Part shown: piece after piece, positions 28,680 to 39,615 of the stretch
Position numbering within the stretch: the first letter of the stretch is position 1
Layout: each line of letters starts with the position of its first letter
Notes under the pieces: generated by a model
The model's input: the letters and a program-made list of their open reading frames with translations, nothing else
What the model was told of the DNA's origin: nothing
The model's database searches: none
Position numbers and translations under genes: made by a program
Origin: Prorocentrum cordatum
Taxonomy: Eukaryota > Sar > Dinophyceae > Prorocentrales > Prorocentraceae
DNA: 55,000 nucleotides
Direction: 5' to 3'
NCBI GenBank assembly: GCA_963575745.1
Contig: CAUYUJ010019904.1
Coordinates: 207,501 to 262,500, forward strand

Positions 28680-30965
28680 TTTGTCCTCGTTTCGATCGCA
28701 TCGTAGATGGCTTCGGCAGGTCAGGAAGTCAGTCGCTAAATTGTGGCAGGCAGTCCTCTTTCGTGCTCGGCATGTCTTAGCGCAGACAGGCGAAGTGTTT
28801 TACAGCAGAAGACCAATCACAGTTTGCCAGCGAATGCTGGCCGAGCTGGACAGTTGGCAAAGGAGGCGTTACAGCCCCCATTGGCCGACAACTTCATGCG
28901 TGACGAAGAGAGGTTCTCTAATGCTTGCACGAGGGTTTTAATTTGTTCAGGAGCCTCGGCGATATTCCTAGGCCGGCGGTTACATACACCGGTTTTAGAT
29001 GCTGGTCGGGCTTGGCTCTACCATATCGTCTACTATCCCATCGTGTTCAAGCTTATAAGCTTATCCTTCTCCAGCCGCTCAACCAGGCTGCTCGTTATCA
29101 TTCGCGTCGAGATGTCGATCGGTCTCTTAATGAATTGGCTGACTCGATCGGCGACTTGTGGTCTGATCGTGAGTTCGGCGATGCGTTTTCTGCTCTACGC
29201 AGGCCTGGCGCAGCGGGCAAACAACATCGCCAGGCTAAAGTATTACCGGCAATCGAAGGTCCAGGAGGCGAGCTCGTTTCGACAGTCCAGCAGGCCACGG
29301 AGCTATGGCTGGAGCATTTTCTGCGCAGGACACATACATGACATCCCGTCTCTCCAGAACTTCCACAGTGAATGGAGACACGCTAAGAATAGTGCTGGAG
29401 GTTCCGACGGTCTGCATGGCATGTCCACATGTGCATGTGCAAATTCGCTGGCAAAAACATAATATCCATTGGTTGTCATGTCGGGTTTACTCATATCTGA
29501 ACCGTTGCTTTGGAAGGGGGGGACTCGCCAAGAATACCTGAAGCTAAGGGTAATGATTATACTACGTCGGGGTCGAGAGCAATTATAATAGCATCGCACG
29601 TAGGCAAGAACTAGCATGCATGCCTTCGACGCAAGCTCATACCAGCAATGCAACAAACATTAGGAACACATCAATGCGCTTGGGCCCCAGATAGAGGCAA
29701 TCAGTTGGCTTTGCTCGCGACTAGAGCGCTCAGAACATGTGGCATGAAGGCGCGGCTCTGTCTCGCAATGTTTTTGGCAGATGCCATGAGCGCGCCCTAT
29801 TTTGCGATCAGGGAGCTCGTGCTCAGGAAAATCACACGCCTGAATATTTGAAGGCCTTGCTGTCTGTCGCTGGCCGTCCGGAATCATACTTACCCTTGCT
29901 GGCACTGCGACTTCAAGAACTGCCGTGCTTGCATCGACATGACCTCTACGATGGTTTCAAGACCATGGTCGAGGAGGCTTTCAGGATGAGTTGTTTTTTG
30001 TTCCCTGGGGCCACTCGGATTGCGGTTACTTTTCGCGGGGCGCGTCCTGTGGCCCCATTCGGATATGCTCTGCTTCTGATCATCATCGCCGAGGTCATGA
30101 ATGGTGCAGCTAGGGGGCTGGAGGCGCTTGACATGTCGCTCACCTTGGACGCGCCAGGCGCAAATATCTTCGAGGCTGATACTGATGGGCGTAAGGCTTC
30201 TTCCCTTGGTCAAGTATACGCTGATGACTATATGTTTGCGGTCCTGGTATCCATGGATGTTTTCGAAAGCTACCTCGAAGGTTCGTGAAGGATTGTGCTG
30301 AATAATTGTGCTCCAGCAGGCTTGGTTTTCCACCTCAAGGTGAAAAAGACAGAGATCGTGCGTCACGAGCACGGACCTGGTTCTGCGACATGTCAGCGTC
30401 ATGTGTTTCGCGCGCTTGAGGCGCGCTTACCTGCGCGCATGCTCATGCGTGGTGGCACGCACGTACATGGTGTTCGCAGGTCTGTGCATCTTGGGGCAGT
30501 ACTCACGGACAGGGCACTCCTAGACCTTGAGCTTGTACACAGAGAGGCGGAGGCGCGAGTTTGGTTGACGCCGTTGGACAAAGCTTTAAGGCGTGCATAT
30601 AGTAACACATTCCTGCCCAAGCTTGTGATCACGGATTCGCGCGTGCTCAACTCGGCCCAACATGGTTCAGGTACGTGGTGCGATTTATTTGGAAATGAGG
30701 TTGTTACGTTGAGGGCGTGTTATGCTAAACGTTACAGGAATGCATTACGTCTACCTAGATTTGAAGCTCACGGACGTACGAATGATGACGTTCTGGCTCT
30801 GGCAGCGCGGCCTACTATCACTACATTACTTCGGGCGAACCGGTTGCGTTTGTTTGGGCAGGTGTTGCATGCGGCCCCAGGTCCTCTACTTGCCCTGCTA
30901 CACTCTGAATGCAAACAGGCGGAGGGTACTAACAGAAAGTCCCGGTACATCATGTTCAAGAGGAG
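28680..30965 (+). pseudogene. LINE linker and reverse transcriptase domain
   Basis: The linker (28,925-29,341) reads LNELADSIGDLWSDREFGDA, ALRRPGAAGKQHRQAKVLPA and TVQQATELWLEHFL, matching the region between endonuclease and RT. The RT begins at about 29,648 with LGTHQCAWAPDRGNQLALLA and MFLADAMSAPYFAIRELVL (first catalytic Asp). After a shift, the 29,737-30,288 frame holds VTFRGARPVAPFGYALL, where the usual R-P-G-D-P box is PVAP, then VYADDYMFAVLVS with an intact YADD (30,217-30,228). A TGA at 30,286 interrupts; the frame resumes with PAGLVFHLKVKKTEIV, SVHLGAVLTDRALLDLEL, LPKLVITDSRVLNSAQHGSG and LRANRLRLFGQVLHAAPGPL. This is a typical LINE RT palm, thumb and connection. The stops, frameshifts and lost G-D-P make it inactive. 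Confidence 0.85.
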
Positions 30966-31560
30966 TTGCTTGGGCTGCGCTCCGGCCACCATACTTTAGG
31001 AACCTTCCCTACACCAGCCTCCGGCTCACAGAAGTGGGTCAACAAGGTGAAGCTATCGTCCCAGGATTGGAAGCGCATCCTTGCGGAGGCGCTCAAATCG
31101 TGCGTTGAGAAGGCTCGAAGAGATCTGGATGGAGCTCGATGGCAGCAAAGGCTTCTGCAGGGCATGCAAAGAAAAGGTCTTCCGCCTGCGCTGGATGTTA
31201 AGGACGACCCACAGGTGCCGGAAATGAGATGCCCTTTTTGCGAGTTTCAGGCTTCGGCTGTGGCTTCTCTTGATGCGCACGTGCACTCTCTACGCGTCAC
31301 TGTCACAGGGCTGGCTCGTCGGCATGTGTCTGGACCGACATGCGCCGCTTGCCGCCGCTCCTTCTCGTCGAGATCCCTCCTCCTCCGCCATATCACTTCG
31401 TGGAGGCCATCCTGTTTGGTTGTTTATTTGATGCGCGTGCCTGCGCTGCCAGTAGACGAGCAAAAACGGTTGGCACTTTAGGAACACCAGGCCAATCAGC
31501 AGGCACGGCGCAAGGGATACTCTACCTCACATGCTGAGGTACTGTCGCGAGTGATTCCTA
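30966..31560 (+). pseudogene. LINE C2H2 zinc-finger pair after the RT
   Basis: The frame from 30,966 starts with a non-coding-looking overlap, then reads SSQDWKRILAEALKSCVEKA and a helical stretch. Two zinc fingers follow: MRCPFCEFQASAVASLDAHV ending in HS (31,230-31,290), and CAACRRSFSSRSLLLRHI (31,339-31,395). Fingers at this place probably bind nucleic acid during target-primed reverse transcription. The next residues run to VPALPVDEQKRLAL at 31,479 before a stop. Confidence 0.7.
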
Positions 31561-31784
31561 GCCCCATTGATCCTGCAGCGCGGATGGTGCAGGATATGCA
31601 CACACGCGAGCAGGCGCAGTTATATACAGAACACTCTCCAACATGTAACAGGTTGGTCTAGGCAGTGGCTTCGGCAGTTTGAGGGAGGCCAGGCAGCCCC
31701 AGGATCGGGTCGAGGCTTGTTTCTGGACTGGCCCTTTGAGCGCGAGGCCTATGCCCGAACCCGTGCCGACCCCACCCCTCGCAG

Positions 31785-32525
31785 AATGAAGCGCAAGACT
31801 GTTTTCATTGCTAATATATTATGTGGCCAACGGCGCCAGAGCGATGTCCAGGCAGCTGTTGAGATAATACTTGAAACTATTGTACCTAATGTTGAGTTGC
31901 GTGCTTTGTCAATCGATATCCTTACCGATCAGGGCGCAGGAGACCTCAGCAAGCCAGTAACTGTAAGCATTCGGAATGAGCACATCAGGGCAGGCCGCGC
32001 GGCAGCCGTGGGAGGGGGGGGGGCATGCGAAAACTTGTTCGGCAGCGCGGTGGAAGGATGCCCCCCCCCCCCCTCCCTTGCGTGTTTGGGCAGCACCTTG
32101 GGGGATAAAGGCTCTTACTCCTAGGCAGCGTTTGCAAGTGCAGATTGCAAATGTCCTTTTCAGGTCGCATATCGAATTGCTTGCTGTTTGTGCTGAGGTA
32201 GGAAGTTGTGGATGGGGAGAGCATCCTGCTTCCCCCACCTGGGAACCTCGCGCAATTCCCCCGTGGAGCTTTCAACCCGTGAAAGCCCTTGCTAGTGCCC
32301 CGTGTGCGTCATATACAAAGTTTGATCAGTGTGAATTCGGTCAGGAAGCAGGTAGAGCACCCACAGGGATCCTTGCTGTGCGTCTAGACACGCTGCACGA
32401 CATGTTGCGAGACTCTCCTGGAGGAGGCAAGTGTAGCCACGGGCCCAGAGCTCGTAAGACGCTGCTTGGTTGAGACCCTGTCAATAATCGCTTCCGAACT
32501 GCTCCTAAGAAAGTTTACACAGAAG
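31785..32525 (+). pseudogene. C5-methyltransferase-like domain at the LINE C-terminus
   Basis: KTVFIANILCGQRRQSDVQA corresponds to motif I (this family usually has L-F-S-G-x-R-R-x-G-D). LSIDILTDQGAGDLSKPVTV matches the following strand with its acidic residue. A 10-G run at 32,014-32,023 then shifts the frame exactly at the expected G-P-P-C catalytic loop: the Cys (ACEN, 32,025-32,027) is in frame 1, and the matching continuation TCSAARWKDAP is in frame 2. WGIKALTPRQRLQVQIANVL, CGWGEHPASPTW (motif VI-like EHP, Glu at 32,219), TKFDQCEFGQEAG and GGKCSHGPRARKTLLG follow. FRTAPKKVYTEATR appears beyond a TGA at 32,472. The same DQC and KC-H-G elements occur in the MTase-like domain at 5.5-6.2 kb, so the two are probably distant homologues. 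A 13-C run (32,061-32,073) adds further damage. Confidence 0.7.
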
Positions 32526-33330
32526 CAACGCGCAGTCCTAGGTCAGGCGCTCCTGGATGCCGTCCTTCCATCAGTGGAATGTTGCGTGCAAGATGCCGAC
32601 CAGGCCGAGACTGGGGAGTCGTTTCGTTACTTCGTAGGCTCCATTTCCGTTTCTCCATATGCTCCTAAGATGGGTCCAGCTTTCGCTCTAGGTAAGTCGA
32701 CCAAGAGCGTGGAGTCAGCGATCTCTCGCATCAGGAAGGCTCTAGATCCAAGATTCACAGACATCGAGAATTATCGTTCGATTGCCATCGTGCCAGCTGT
32801 CGAGGCGCACCCTGTGCCTCCTACTCAAAGGAAGATGCTGTTGTGTCGCCCTCCTTTGTACCTCCTCCTCCCCCTCCTCCTCTTTCGCAATCGGTGCTTA
32901 ACAGAATCGCGGCAAACCGTGCTGAAACATTGAGACGAAGAAGAGCTCGAGAAGGCGAGGCTAGACGCACTTCTATTACGGCTCTTCACCTTTTCGGTGG
33001 AGGATAGCATACAACATCCAGTCTAGAGAGATACTATGTCCAGGCAGACTTGCATAGGTGGTGCATGGCGGCGACACACATAACCATGGTTCCCTTTCCG
33101 GTTGCCCCATTGTGTCCAAGCCCGTTCTCAGTGAGTACTCATGGCGGGGGAGGCAGGTGGGGGATTATATATGGTGGGTGTGATCGCGTACTACGCAACG
33201 TCCATATACGTTCGGTTGGTCTTGTTGTGTAGCACTAGTGTGTGTGCTCCGACGAGGGCTGATTGCGTTCGTTAATGTTGCCTTGTTTGTGTAGCACAAT
33301 GACGTGTGCATGAGGTGCTTGATTCATTGC
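32526..33330 (+). other. LINE 3' part: basic tail and probable 3' UTR
   Basis: Frame 3 holds SFRYFVGSISVSPYAPKMGP and STKSVESAISRIRKALDPRF (32,610-32,760). Another frame reads LNRIAANRAETLRRRRAREG (32,896-32,955), a basic tail. After about 33,010 no coding sense remains; a GTGTAGCACTAGTG / GTGTAGCACAATGACGTGTG near-repeat (33,227 and 33,290) may be part of the 3' UTR. The true end of the element is not defined. Confidence 0.45.
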
Positions 33331-33689
33331 ACGAGGGAGATAGAGGGTGCAATATATTATGTCTTGTTTCGTGCTTGCCTCTCCCTCCCACCGCCCGCAT
33401 ATCGACCCGTGCTACTTCACCAATCAGGCGCGCCTGCGCCACGGTGCGCTCTCAGGGATGGATGTGGAGGATGAGGAGAGGTCAACCATGATAGGTTGGG
33501 TGGTTGTTGGATGGGGCTTCAGAGGCCCTCGTTTCAGCCAGCGTTCGTCTTCCACAGATGACATGCTAAATATGATGACCCGCATATGCGGGTATCAAGC
33601 CTGCCGTGGCACGATTGCCATGTCACGCCCCCGGCAACAGCTGCTTGACAGCTCTTTCGCGGGATGCCGATCCGATCGGGTCCTCCTTC
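33331..33689. other. No recognised gene
   Basis: Short ORFs only (for example 158 codons, 33,347-33,823, running into the TCC array). No domain recognised. Confidence 0.35.
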
Positions 33690-33785
33690 TCCAACTCCTC
33701 CTCCTCCTCCTCCTCCTCCTCCTCCTCCTCCTCTTCCCCCTCTGTATCCTCCTCTTCGTCTTTCTCCTCCTCCTCCCCGAGAATC
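33690..33785 (+). repeat. (TCC)n microsatellite
   Basis: Near-perfect CTC/TCC triplets from about 33,695 to 33,735, then imperfect ones to 33,780. Confidence 0.95.
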
Positions 33786-34440
33786 AGACACTGGACCTGT
33801 CATGGGGCTTTTTGAGGTCATGATATCGACGCAGATCCAGCCGTGTTGATGAGAGCGCCCCAGGAGGCCCGAACTGGGCCATCAAATGCTCCAATCACAG
33901 ATCCGCAAGCCCCCAAGGATCGGGAGGACATCAACTGAACACCTCACCGATCCTTCCAAGGCCGATCCTTCCTGGGCCCAGAATGGGCCTGGAAAAGATC
34001 GACGAGGTGTATGATTGATGTCCCCAAAGTGGAGAGCGGAGGGGGAAGAGGAGGATCGATGATCGAGGATCCAAGATCGAGCTTTTGGAATGTGTTTTCT
34101 CCTGGGCATGCGAGAGCCTTTGCAGACCTGCAGAACCGCACCCCCGATCCTCTCCTCACCCATCCTCCAATCCTCCCCTTCCCTCAGTTAACAAATACTG
34201 AATATAAGAACTACTCTCCTCTCATCCGACTGCGTCCACACACGATTGCAGACATTGGTTTACCATATTGTCGTTTCAATCGGAACGTTGTCCGAGCTTC
34301 AACTTGTATTCCCGATGCAACGCGGGCCTCATCTTAGGATCGGCGCTTTGCTCCCATCGTTCAGGATTTCGCTCTCACCCCACAGGCGCGGGACACAGTT
34401 CTAGATCCGAGTGCTTCCTCGTCGTTGTCGCCCCCTTCCT
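33786..34440. other. No recognised gene; GATCGA-rich segment
   Basis: Between 33,990 and 34,090 the words GGATCGATGATCGAGGATCC and GATCGA recur, possibly a decayed short repeat. No reading frame recognised. Confidence 0.35.
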
Positions 34441-34560
34441 ATCCTCCCCCCTCACCTGCTGCTCCTCCTCCTGCTCCTGCTGCTCCTGCTGATGCTGTTC
34501 CTCATCGTCCTCATCCTTCCTCATCCTCCTTCTCCTCTGCTCATCCTCCTGATCATCCGC
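34441..34560 (+). repeat. CTC/CTG imperfect trinucleotide repeat
   Basis: CTGCTCCTCCTGCTCCTGCT-like triplets interspersed with CATCCT. It translates to Leu-, Pro- or Ser-rich ORFs and on the minus strand to Glu/Gln-rich ones. Confidence 0.85.
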
Positions 34561-34779
34561 CATCTCCTTCTCCAATGTGCACAACTCCCTTTTTCACTCA
34601 GATTGCGCATAACACGATGTTTCCTTTGTGGGGGATCCAGGTCCACAATGACACCAGTTGGCGGATAGAGAAACATCAGCGCAGGGGACGGGTGGGAGGG
34701 CCAAGTTGTCAGATATGGCGCGAGCGTGTCTGGCTTGCCTATCCTTCTCTTCCCCCCCTCTCCCCACTTCCCTCCCGAT

Positions 34780-35100
34780 CCGCTGAGGTGGCCAGATGAC
34801 GTCCTCCAGAGCCCATCGCCCCTGGCCCACCCAGACATCCGACGCCGTGCCTTTTTCGCGACGTGGCACCGCAAAGGTTTAGACCCCTTCCCAGAAGGTA
34901 AGGAACCCCTCGAAGCAGGAAGCCAGTGCTGAACGACTCGGCGACGGAGCGCGCCAACTTTGAATGGGAACGGGACCCGTCGCTGATCTACGCGCCTGAA
35001 TACATGTTGACTCCTCCTCGGCAGAGGTCCGGAGTTTCGTCCCGAGCGACTTTCTCTGGCGGCCCCGCGGCCAAGCAAAGGCACCCACGAAGGCTGAGAA
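34780..35100 (+). CDS. Possible short coding segment, unrecognised
   Basis: Two adjacent frames have natural-looking composition. Frame 1 (34,785-34,897) reads RWPDDVLQSPSPLAHPDIRR then AFFATWHRKGLDPFPEG. Frame 3 (34,926-35,100) reads MLNDSATERANFEWERDPSL then IYAPEYMLTPPRQRSG. GGTAAG follows the first at 34,897, as at a donor site, but any intron to the second would be only about 30 bp, so a frameshift fits better. No domain known. Confidence 0.2.
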
Positions 35101-35417
35101 GGGTTCTCAACGCCTTCCGCCGTCTTCCTCCCTCTCCACGGCGCGGGGACGTCGCGACCCCTCCGAGCAGCCTCCCGCGTGCGCGGGGCGCGGGCTGGGC
35201 GCCCGCCGCGCCTCGACGACCTCGTCCTTGCGCGGCGCGATGGGCGACCCGAGGCGCAGGTCCGCCTCTCCACGGGGCGCGGCCAGGGGCAGGCCTGGAG
35301 GTCCACAGGCAGGAGAGGCGCCTGTAACCCGCTGTAGGTTCTCGTGCGGCCCGTATGCCCCCTGATCCTGGGGCGTGCGTTGTGCTCCAGATGGGCGCTG
35401 CGGCCTGCCACCCCTCC

Positions 35418-35998
<581 letters not shown>

Positions 35999-36474
35999 CG
36001 GACATCACGGCCACATCTGCTGCGATCCCCGAGAATGTATGGATTCGCCGACTGAGGCGTGTAGTAACACTTTAAGATTGCTGCCTGTGCGGGCGCAAGG
36101 ACTGCATAATAATTAATGTAATATTCGTTACCCGTGTGGACGCGGGGTAATTAAGTTAAGCAGGCAGTCGGTGGGAAAAGAACATAGAATACAAGATACG
36201 TATAAAGCCGTGGGCATAAGAACATGAACGAACGGAAGAAGAGCGCCGTAGAGAAGGAGGCGATATACACGTGCAATTATGACCAGGCAGGAGTAGCTGC
36301 CTGGAACGCGTTTCTTTATTTTTGGTGATAATGGGCGTCATACGAGGCGGGAGGGGGTATGATGAAACGCTTTCTCCCCGCCGTGTGCCTCCAGCACCAC
36401 AGCCGCGCCCACGCGAACGACGACGATGAGCGACGAGCGACGACGACGACGCGAGCAGCATGTAGGTGGCGACC
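35999..36474. other. No recognised gene
   Basis: Mixed sequence, short ORFs, a CGACGACG-rich stretch near 36,420-36,455. The 189-codon minus ORF (36,156-36,725) runs through the next minisatellite and has no known motif. Confidence 0.35.
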
Positions 36475-36605
36475 TTCCCACAGCGCCTGTGTACACCACA
36501 ATGCTTGCGTGCACCGCAGCGCCTGTGCACACCACAGCGCCTGTCTATACCACTGCATCCGCGTGCACGCAGCGCCGGTGTACACCACAGCGCCTGCGTG
36601 CTCAG
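36475..36605 (+). repeat. ACACCACAGCGCCTGTG minisatellite
   Basis: CACCACAGCGCCTGTG-like phrases recur six to seven times at irregular spacings of about 18 bp, with alternating purine-pyrimidine GTGCAC segments. Confidence 0.8.
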
Positions 36606-36689
36606 GACAGGTAGAACGAGCATGTAGGTGAGAAGCTGCGGACAGCTAAACGCCACGCCAGAGAAGTGCTGATAAAAGAATGCGACGTT

Positions 36690-36752
36690 CTTCCCTCCTC
36701 CCTCCTCCGCCACCTCCACCTCCACCTCCTCCTCCTCCTCCGCCTCCCTATG
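36690..36752 (+). repeat. CCT/CCA trinucleotide repeat
   Basis: About 18 triplets of CCT and CCA type, translating to a Pro-rich stretch in one frame. Confidence 0.85.
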
Positions 36753-37712
36753 CGGATCCCCATTGTATTCCCAATGCGGACCAGGCTCCTATGCGGACTT
36801 CTATGCGGGCGCCGATGGAGATCCGGATGCGCACGGCGGCAGTGCCCGGAGCGCACTGGGGGGGGAAAGGAGTTACGTTATTGGGGGGAGGGCCGGGGGC
36901 TATAATGCCCGTTATGCCCCAAGCAAAACGAAACACGCTCCTACTTGTTGCTCAGCTATGTTGTCCATTGCATGGGCAAGTAGGCAGATACGGTAAAAAA
37001 TGGCCGACGTCGCGCGGTAACCCTCCCAGCCCAACATCTGTGAACAACCCCAAATCCCACCACCGCCATCGGCACAGTAAATGAGAAGTAGATGCGCAGG
37101 AGGCCATAGCGTGACTGGGCTGGACATCTGAGCTGGGCGAGAGTGCCGCAAGGCGAGCGATGTCGGCGCAGGCAGGCCTAGTAACATATTGAAGTAATAA
37201 CAAGAAACATAACGGTCAGCTTAACTCGTGGCGTCGAAGTCCTGAGAGTGGTGTTCTGGCACGCTGCAACATGTTCGCACGGGTGTCCTCCAACGGGGCC
37301 ATTACACCTTGTAGGGGCCTATGGATAGGGATCTTGGAGGAAGGGTTCTTGCAACATCGTTGCTGAATATTCGGTGTGCACTACACTGGTCCTCCTCCCT
37401 CTCCTTCTCCTCCTCCTGCCATCCTCTAACATACCATCGCCGCCGTCAGCACCGTGAAAAGAGGGTGACTGGTTGAATGCTTCTCGCAGGCTGGCGCTGC
37501 AGTACAGGGTGGCTACATTAAACTATAAACGAAAGCTGAGCACGTGCAGTACATCATATGCTGCCAACTGTCTGTTGCATGCTGGCTCTATCACTGCAGG
37601 CTTGCCTGAGTAGCTGTCATTGGCACTCGCGCGCTGCAGTTCCCCAATCAGAGCTTCCCTCTGTAGGGGTCCTAGCGGACTCATATGGTTACGTGAAGTA
37701 TGGGGCGGCACG
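36753..37712. other. No recognised gene
   Basis: CGGATCC/ATGCGGA words near 36,755-36,840 (ATGCGGA recurs about five times) hint at a short repeat. Elsewhere nothing beyond short ORFs. Confidence 0.35.
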
Positions 37713-38155
37713 CCCGGGTGCCCGGTCGCCCGGGTGCCCGGGTGCCTGGTAGCCCTATAGCCCTATAGCCCCGTAGCCTTATAGCCCTATAGCCCTATAG
37801 CCCTACATTCCTATAGCCCTATAGCCCTATAGCCACATAGCCTTTTAGTCATAGTCCAATAGCCCTGTAGCCCTATAACCCTATAGCCTCATAGCCTTAT
37901 AGCCCTATAGCCCTGTAGCCCTGTAGCCCTGTAGCCCTGTAGCCCTACAGCCCTCTAGGGCTATAGCCCTATAGCCTCATAGCCCTATCACCCTATCGCC
38001 CTACAGCCCTATAGTCCCATAGCCTTATAGCCCTATAACCATATAGGTATATAGCCCTATATCCCTATGGCCCTATAGCCCTATAGGCCTATAGGCCTAT
38101 AGCCCCATAGCCTCATAACCCTATAGCCTTACAGACCTATAGCCCAATCGCCTAA
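37713..38155 (+). repeat. 8-bp array changing from CCCGGGTG to CCCTATAG
   Basis: The period is 8 throughout: a few CCCGGGTG units (37,710-37,750), then about 50 CCCTATAG-type units (TAGCCCTATAGCC) with variants such as CCTTATAG, CCTCATAG and CCCTGTAG. Local inversion appears near 37,965 (CTCTAGGGCTATAG). The complement unit CTATAGGG is close to, but not, the plant-type telomere repeat TTTAGGG reported for dinoflagellates. Confidence 0.95.
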
Positions 38156-38439
38156 TCGCTTATGATTGGGTATTTTTCTCCGGTATCATGTGATATGTTC
38201 GGCTGATCTTGTCTGTGCAGGTGCGCCTGCGATAAAGTGCAGCACTGGAGCGCGCGAGTCCTCCATTCCCCCACCACCGACCCAACCTCAGATAACCTCC
38301 CGTCGGTTGGTCTATCGGGCTGGTGTAGGGGCAGCCTTGAAAAGACAAAACAGGTTGGCGCAATATGCAGACTTAACCGCATAATGTCTTTAGTTGTGGG
38401 TCCCCACTCTGTTTCTCTAGGCGGGGAACAAGCTAGCCC

Positions 38440-38712
38440 CTCCTCCTTCTCCTCTTCATCCTCCTCCTCCTGCTCCTCTGTCTCTCCCTCCTCGTCCTCA
38501 TCTTCCTCCTCATCCTGCTCCTCCTCCTCCTGCTCCCACTCGTGGTCGTCATCGTAGTCGTCGTCGTCGTCATCGTCGTCGTCGTCGGCGGCGGCGTCGT
38601 CGTCGTCGGCGTCGTCGTCGTCGTCGAGGTAATCGTCGTCGTCGTCGTCCTCGTCGTCGTCGTCGGCGGCGTCGGCGTCGGCGTCGTCGTCATCGTCGTC
38701 GTCGTCATCCTT
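38440..38712 (+). repeat. CTC then GTC/GGC trinucleotide arrays
   Basis: CTCCTCCTGCTCCTC-like triplets to about 38,535, then GTCGTCGTCGTC with GGC and ATC variants to 38,712. On the minus strand this reads as a 189-codon ORF with a long Asp/Glu start (38,152-38,721), which I take to be an artefact. Confidence 0.95.
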
Positions 38713-39025
38713 TCCCTCCATTGTTGGGCGGACTGGATAATGTTGGGGATTCCTCCTCCCAGGAAATTATCCATTGTGGCCTACTCTACACGCGAGAAGA
38801 TGTGTGGGCATCTCCTCATGGGGATTTCAATGCGAATAAGCGGTTGTGGTTGTCGTCGTGATTGTTGTCGTGGTTGAAATCGTGCTTGTAGTCGTGATTG
38901 TAGTCGTAATCGTGGTCGTCATTGCAGTCGTAATCGCAATCGTAGTCGTCATCGTCGTCGTCGCGGCGGCACTTGTTTCCCTCTAATGTTGGGCGGGCTG
39001 GAAAATTGCGGGAGTTCTCTACCAC
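38707..39025 (+). repeat. Diverged duplication flanking a TCGTNATNG repeat
   Basis: TTTCCCTCCATTGTTGGGCG (from 38,710) and TTTCCCTCTAATGTTGGGCG (from 38,977) start two related stretches of about 45 bp, each continuing as CTGGAWAATKNNGG then TTCTC/TTCCTC. Between them, 38,840-38,970 holds a degenerate 6/12-bp repeat (TAGTCGTGATTG, CAGTCGTAATCG). Both duplicated stretches follow a GTC-type array, so array plus flank was probably duplicated together. Confidence 0.6.
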
Positions 39026-39615
39026 AGGGACTAATGCCCCTGGGCTACCCTGAAGGATAGAGGAATGTTGAGCACGTGTAGAAGGATGACATTGCAGATC
39101 GGCACATTATTCGCCGAAGGCGTTGCTCACAATCTCCTGCTTCATCTCGCCGTCGTCGTCGTCGTTGTTGTGCGGCGGACGCCGCGCAGAAATAACCATT
39201 GCCCATTATCGGTGGGACCCAAATCCCTTAATAATGTCACCGGTTGTACAATTCGATGCCACTGCTCGGGGTGGCTTTAAAGACCTATCCCGGCTAAGAT
39301 TACAGAAGATCGTGGGGCTGGATGCTACACTGTAGGAAATGCACGATGTGTGATTGGCTGATAAAAAATGCTGGCCAGGGTAAACGTTTATCGATGGCTG
39401 CGGTAGGATGAATGCGGGAGTGGCGCCGCCACGCAACCACGGGTGACAGGAGAACCTCGGGATACGAGGAATACTCCTGGACAGAGGCCCGTGGGAGGGT
39501 TGCTGTTACATCTCGGGTTGCGCACTGGATCCCACGTAGACCGCATCCCACCCATCAACTGATCCCCCAGTCCCCTAGCAAGGCAGGTTGATGCTTCATG
39601 CGGGTGCTGAAACAA
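39026..39615. other. No recognised gene
   Basis: Short ORFs only, with a CGTCGTCGTCG run near 39,150. Nothing recognised. Confidence 0.35.

Larger units (their letters stand above)
25150..33010 (+). mobile_element. LINE (APE-type non-LTR retrotransposon) with a C-terminal C5-MTase-like domain, decayed
   Basis: A nearly full-length plus-strand element of about 7.9 kb. In order: N-terminal region with a RanBP2-type zinc finger, Q-rich stretch, RNase H, apurinic-type endonuclease, linker, RT with YADD, two C2H2 fingers, C5-methyltransferase-like domain, basic tail. The order, with RNase H before the endonuclease and a methylase-like domain after the fingers, fits dinoflagellate LINE polyproteins I remember, and differs from animal LINEs, where any RNase H follows the RT. 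The blocks alternate between all three plus frames, with several internal stops, so it is one broken polyprotein. No poly(A) tail or target-site duplication was found; a CTC array lies just 5' of it. Confidence 0.85.

Noticed and set aside
37740-38155. True telomere
   Set aside because: The unit is 8 bp, degenerate, internal to the window and not TTTAGGG. Kept only as an array worth checking.
38152-38721. 189-codon Asp/Glu-rich minus ORF as an acidic protein
   Set aside because: The acidic half is the complement of GTC and CTC microsatellites, and the rest has no motif.
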